A stretch of DNA of 8,863 nt from CAJCIY01 sp036379355 (lineage in GTDB: Bacteria; Actinomycetota; Actinomycetes; Mycobacteriales; CAJCIY01), in NCBI GenBank assembly GCA_036379355.1, contig DASVGV010000109.1, positions 1 through 8,863 of the forward strand. Reading direction: 5' to 3'. Positions 6,082 to 8,863 of the stretch are shown here, piece by piece; the stretch's first letter is position 1; each line of letters opens with the position of its first letter. The notes beneath the pieces were generated by a model that saw only the letters and a list, made by a program, of their open reading frames with translations, had not been told where the DNA came from and ran no database searches. Made by a program: the position numbers and the translations under genes.

Positions 6082-7371
6082 GTGGCGCTCTTGCTGTCCG
6101 GCCCGGGCGGGGTCGCGAGCCGGCTCCGACCACTGCTCGAGCCGTTGTTCGGGGGAGACCTGCCGATCCGCATCCGCGCCTGGGACGGCAGCGAGGTCGG
6201 ACCCGCCGGTGCGCCGACCGCCGTCATCGCACACCGTCGGGCGCTGCGGCGCCTGCTCTGGCAGCCGGACGAGCTCGGGTTGGCGCAGGCCTACGTCACC
6301 GGCGAGCTCGACGTCGACGGCGACCTGCTGGACGCATTCACGCGGCTGTGGTCGGTGGCCCGCGAGCGCGATCTGCACCTCACCAGGCCGCCCGCGCGGG
6401 ACCTGGCCGCGGCGGCAGTCACTGCGCTCCGCCTCGGTGTGGTCGGGCCGAAGCCGAAAGCTCCTGCGTCGCAGGCAAAGGTGACCGGCCGCCTGCATTC
6501 GCTGGTGCGTGACCGGGCGGCGATCCGCCATCACTACGACCTGTCGAACGCGTTCTACGCGCTCCTGCTGGACGACCACCTGGCGTACTCGTCCGCGTAC
6601 TGGGTCGACCCGGACGGCACGCTCGAGCAGGCGCAGGAGGAGAAGCTCGCACTGGTCTGCCGCAAGGTCGGCCTACAGTCCGGCATGCGCCTGCTCGACG
6701 TCGGCTGCGGATGGGGCTCGCTGTCCCTCTATGCCGCCGAACACGTGGGCGCTCGGGTGGTCGGCGTCACGCTGTCCGCCGCGCAGCAGGCGTTCGTGCA
6801 GCAGCGGGTCGACGAACGCGGGCTCGCCGGTCGGGTCGAGATCCGGCTGCAGGACTACCGGGACGTGTCGGACGGGCCGTACGACGCCGTCGCGTCGATC
6901 GAGATGGGCGAGCACGTCGGCCAGGACAACTACCCGGCGTACGTCGCCCAGCTGCACCGGCTCGTCCGTCCGGGCGGCCGCGTTCTCATCCAGCAGATGT
7001 CGCGCGGGGACCGTTATCCCGGCGGGGGTCCGTTCATCGAGTCGTACATCGCACCGGACATGTACATGCGTCCCGTGGGCGAGACGGTCGCCTTCGTCGA
7101 ACGCGGCGGTCTGGAGGTCCGCGATGTCCACGCCATGCGTGAGCACTACGTCCGGACCGTCGAGGCGTGGCTGGCGACCTTCGAGGAGAACCACGAGGAG
7201 GTCGTGTCGCTGGTCGGCGAGGAGGTGGCGCGCGTGTGGCGCCTCTACTTGGTCGGGGGGCTGCTGACCTTCCGCGAAGGGCGCATGGGCGTCGACCAGA
7301 TCCTCGCGGTGCGTCCGCTGCCGGACGGCACCAGCGGCCTGCCTCTCGTCCGCGACGACGCGGCCTGGTAG
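6082..7371 (+). CDS. Second CFA-family SAM-dependent methyltransferase (divergent paralogue)
   Basis: A 429-residue protein of the same family as its upstream neighbour, but clearly divergent from it. The N-terminal part (1-145) differs, and the catalytic domain carries HHYDLSN (150-156), YSSAYW (169-174), the SAM-binding LDVGCGWGS (205-213), LQDYRD (256-261) and SIEMGEHVG (272-280). These are closer to the classical Cfa forms than in the first copy. By alignment from memory with E. coli Cfa, Glu239 and Tyr317 are kept (Glu277, Tyr356), while the cysteine is Ser171, the histidine is Gln304 and Ile268 is Met306. The usual KYIFPGG segment is replaced by ESYIAPDMYM (320-329), suggesting a changed substrate pocket. 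The GTG at 6082 has a weak AAGGG 8 bases upstream; an ATG at 5902 would overlap the previous gene by 176 bases and is unlikely. It probably methylates an unsaturated acyl chain, either a different one from the first enzyme or after it. Confidence 0.87.
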   Translation: MALLLSGPGGVASRLRPLLEPLFGGDLPIRIRAWDGSEVGPAGAPTAVIAHRRALRRLLWQPDELGLAQAYVTGELDVDGDLLDAFTRLWSVARERDLHLTRPPARDLAAAAVTALRLGVVGPKPKAPASQAKVTGRLHSLVRDRAAIRHHYDLSNAFYALLLDDHLAYSSAYWVDPDGTLEQAQEEKLALVCRKVGLQSGMRLLDVGCGWGSLSLYAAEHVGARVVGVTLSAAQQAFVQQRVDERGLAGRVEIRLQDYRDVSDGPYDAVASIEMGEHVGQDNYPAYVAQLHRLVRPGGRVLIQQMSRGDRYPGGGPFIESYIAPDMYMRPVGETVAFVERGGLEVRDVHAMREHYVRTVEAWLATFEENHEEVVSLVGEEVARVWRLYLVGGLLTFREGRMGVDQILAVRPLPDGTSGLPLVRDDAAW

Positions 7372-7378
7372 GGGCGTC

Positions 7379-8215
7379 ATGTTCGCGACCGCGCCGTTCT
7401 TCGAGGCGCTCGGCTGGACGTTCCTGGCGTCGTTCGCGCTGCTCGTCGCCGCCTTCGGTGTCAGCCGGGCGCTCGGGCGGGTCAGCGTGGTCGACGTTGC
7501 CTGGGGGCTGGCCTTCGTCACGGTGGCAGCGGTGGCCACCGGGCTGTCGGCCGGGCACGGCGACGACGCGCGGCGCTACCTCGTCCTCGGCATGGTGGTG
7601 CTCTGGGGCGGGCGGCTCGCCGGCTTCATCGCGTGGCGGTCGCGCGGCCAGGGCGAGGACCCGCGCTACGAGAAAATGCTGTCGCGCAAGCGGACCGCGC
7701 ACCCCGCCCGTACCGCATTCGTGAAGGTCTTCGCGCTCCAGGCCGTGCTCGCGTGGTTCGTGGCGATGCCCGTCACGATCTCCGCGTTCAACCGTGGCGG
7801 CCTGACGGTGCTGGCGTGGGTCGGGGTGGCGATCTGGGCGGTCGGCCTGTTCTTCGAGGCGGCGGGAGACCAGCAGCTCCGGGCCTGGAAGCGGGACCCC
7901 GCGCACGCCGGCCAGGTCATGGACCAAGGCCTGTGGCGCTACACCCGACACCCCAACTACTTCGGCGACGCCTGCGTCTGGACGGGGATCTTCCTCGTCG
8001 CCGCGGAACACCTGCCCGGCGTCGCCACGATCCTGTCGCCGGTGGTCATGATCTATCTGCTGACGAAGGGCAGCGGCAAGGCGCTCACGGAACGCAAGAT
8101 GGCGCGCGAGAAGCCGGACTTTGCCGAGTACGCCGCGCGGACCAGTGGCTTCTTCCCGCTACCACCGAAGAAGGCCGTCACCGAGGCCGATGTCGAGGCC
8201 GTGAAGTCCGGGTGA
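7379..8215 (+). CDS. DUF1295 membrane protein, steroid 5-alpha-reductase-like
   Basis: A 278-residue integral membrane protein with about six hydrophobic segments (roughly 8-30, 44-58, 67-86, 113-136, 141-161, 199-230). The C-terminal signature GLWRYTRHPNYFGD (184-197), with the later DFAEYAARTSGFFPLPP (247-263), identifies DUF1295. This family shares the fold of steroid 5-alpha reductases and isoprenylcysteine methyltransferases, where the RHPNY block takes part in NADPH or SAM binding. A role in reducing a carbon-carbon double bond of a modified acyl chain is plausible here but is an inference. The M. tuberculosis equivalent by family and position is Rv0446c, directly after ufaA1. The ATG at 7379 has AGGGG four bases upstream, overlapping the previous stop, and lies 7 bp after it. 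The last 15 residues are a charged tail. Its stop overlaps the next gene by GTGA. Confidence 0.88.
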   Translation: MFATAPFFEALGWTFLASFALLVAAFGVSRALGRVSVVDVAWGLAFVTVAAVATGLSAGHGDDARRYLVLGMVVLWGGRLAGFIAWRSRGQGEDPRYEKMLSRKRTAHPARTAFVKVFALQAVLAWFVAMPVTISAFNRGGLTVLAWVGVAIWAVGLFFEAAGDQQLRAWKRDPAHAGQVMDQGLWRYTRHPNYFGDACVWTGIFLVAAEHLPGVATILSPVVMIYLLTKGSGKALTERKMAREKPDFAEYAARTSGFFPLPPKKAVTEADVEAVKSG

Positions 8216-8863
8216 CCGATGTCGTCTATCGCACCGTCATCGGAATTGGCCTGTTCTTGTTCGGCCCGCTGTGGCGTCTCGACCTGCAGGGCAGCAACCT
8301 GGACCGCCTCCCCGATCAGGGCGGAGCGGTGCTGGCAATCACGCACTTCGGCTACCTCGACTTCGCACTGGCCGAGCGGGTGATCTGGGGCCACAACCGC
8401 CGAAAGGTCCGATTCCTGGCCACAGCCGCCGCGTTCAGCCACTGCGTGTCCGGTCCCCTGATGCGGCGCATGCGACATGTGCCCGTCGACCGATCCGACG
8501 GCTCGGCCGCCTACGCCGAGGCGGTTCGCCGGCTGCGGTCGGGCGAGCTCGTGGGCGTCTTCCCGGAAGCGTTCGTCAACCGGGCATACGTCGTACGTGC
8601 GTGCAAGACCGGTGCGGTCCGGATGGCGGCCGAGGCTGGAGTTCCGCTCGTTCCTGTCGCCGTCTGGGGCGGCCAGCGAGTGATGACGCGCGGCCGCGCG
8701 ATCTCGTTCCGCGAGCGTAGGGGCGTGGCCGTGCGGGTCGTGGTGGGCGAGGCGTCGTACCCGACGGCGGGACGTGCCGTCGCGCAGACCGAGGCGCTGC
8801 GTGCGCGGCTGCAGGCGCTCGTCGGCGTCGCCCAGAAGATCTACCCTCAGCGGCCCGCGGCCG
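8212..8863 (+). CDS. PlsC-type 1-acyl-glycerol-3-phosphate acyltransferase family protein (partial, 3' end missing)
   Basis: The frame is open from GTG 8212 to the window end (217 codons and one base), with no stop. It encodes a lysophospholipid acyltransferase (LPLAT/PlsC superfamily), which transfers an acyl group to a lyso-lipid. A short hydrophobic N-terminus (about 4-21) precedes the catalytic motif H-x4-D in THFGYLDF (44-51, His45 and Asp50). Then come VPVDR (90-94, motif II position), FPEA (117-120, normally FPEG) and VPLVPVAVWG (144-153, motif IV). All four motifs are thus present; motif I has Thr before His instead of Asn, and motif III has Ala instead of Gly. The GTGA overlap with DUF1295 shows it belongs to the operon. 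In M. tuberculosis, sigK follows this position instead. It may act in placing or remodelling the modified acyl chains, but the acceptor is unknown. Confidence 0.85.
   Translation, partial: MTDVVYRTVIGIGLFLFGPLWRLDLQGSNLDRLPDQGGAVLAITHFGYLDFALAERVIWGHNRRKVRFLATAAAFSHCVSGPLMRRMRHVPVDRSDGSAAYAEAVRRLRSGELVGVFPEAFVNRAYVVRACKTGAVRMAAEAGVPLVPVAVWGGQRVMTRGRAISFRERRGVAVRVVVGEASYPTAGRAVAQTEALRARLQALVGVAQKIYPQRPAA

Noticed and set aside
2819..8863. Mobile island or horizontally acquired block
   Set aside because: Base and codon usage look uniform with the left part, and no integrase, repeat or tRNA boundary is seen.

Overview
The window looks like chromosomal DNA from a high-GC actinobacterium. GC is strongly biased at third codon positions, GTG starts are common, genes are tightly packed, and the best protein matches recalled from memory are actinobacterial families. 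No RNA gene, insertion sequence, CRISPR array or phage gene was seen. No gene-free stretch exceeds about 120 bases. The genus cannot be fixed from the sequence; a member of the Propionibacteriales or Mycobacteriales would fit.

Left part (1-2745): the 3' end of a pirin-family gene (plus strand) is followed by a small cysteine-rich hypothetical gene (plus). A large NCS1-family nucleobase/vitamin permease is read toward it on the minus strand. The two convergent stop codons sit in one hairpin. Upstream of the permease, a 121-bp divergent promoter region with a GC-rich palindrome separates it from a small alpha/beta hydrolase gene (plus).

Right part (2819-8863, plus strand): a compact six-gene lipid-modification operon that runs off the window. 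The order is FAD-dependent amine-oxidase-like oxidoreductase, DUF1365 protein, UfaA1-like SAM-dependent fatty-acyl methyltransferase of the cyclopropane synthase family, a second and divergent methyltransferase of that family, a DUF1295 membrane protein resembling steroid 5-alpha-reductases, and a PlsC-type acyltransferase (partial). Three junctions are GTGA stop/start overlaps and the other two tight junctions are 4 and 7 bp, so translation is probably coupled. The first four families are known from the Mycobacterium tuberculosis Rv0449c-Rv0446c locus beside sigK, where there is one methyltransferase. Related sets occur in proteobacteria near singlet-oxygen stress genes and furan fatty acid genes.

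The most interesting point is the tandem methyltransferase pair. Both keep the SAM-binding motif and the family's glutamate and tyrosine, but by alignment from memory with E. coli Cfa both lack the catalytic-site cysteine (Ser instead) and histidine (Gln instead) that hold bicarbonate. Together with a flavoprotein, a reductase-like membrane protein and an acyltransferase, this suggests a pathway that makes methyl-branched (or methylene, diene or furan-type) membrane acyl chains rather than cyclopropanes. The product is an inference.
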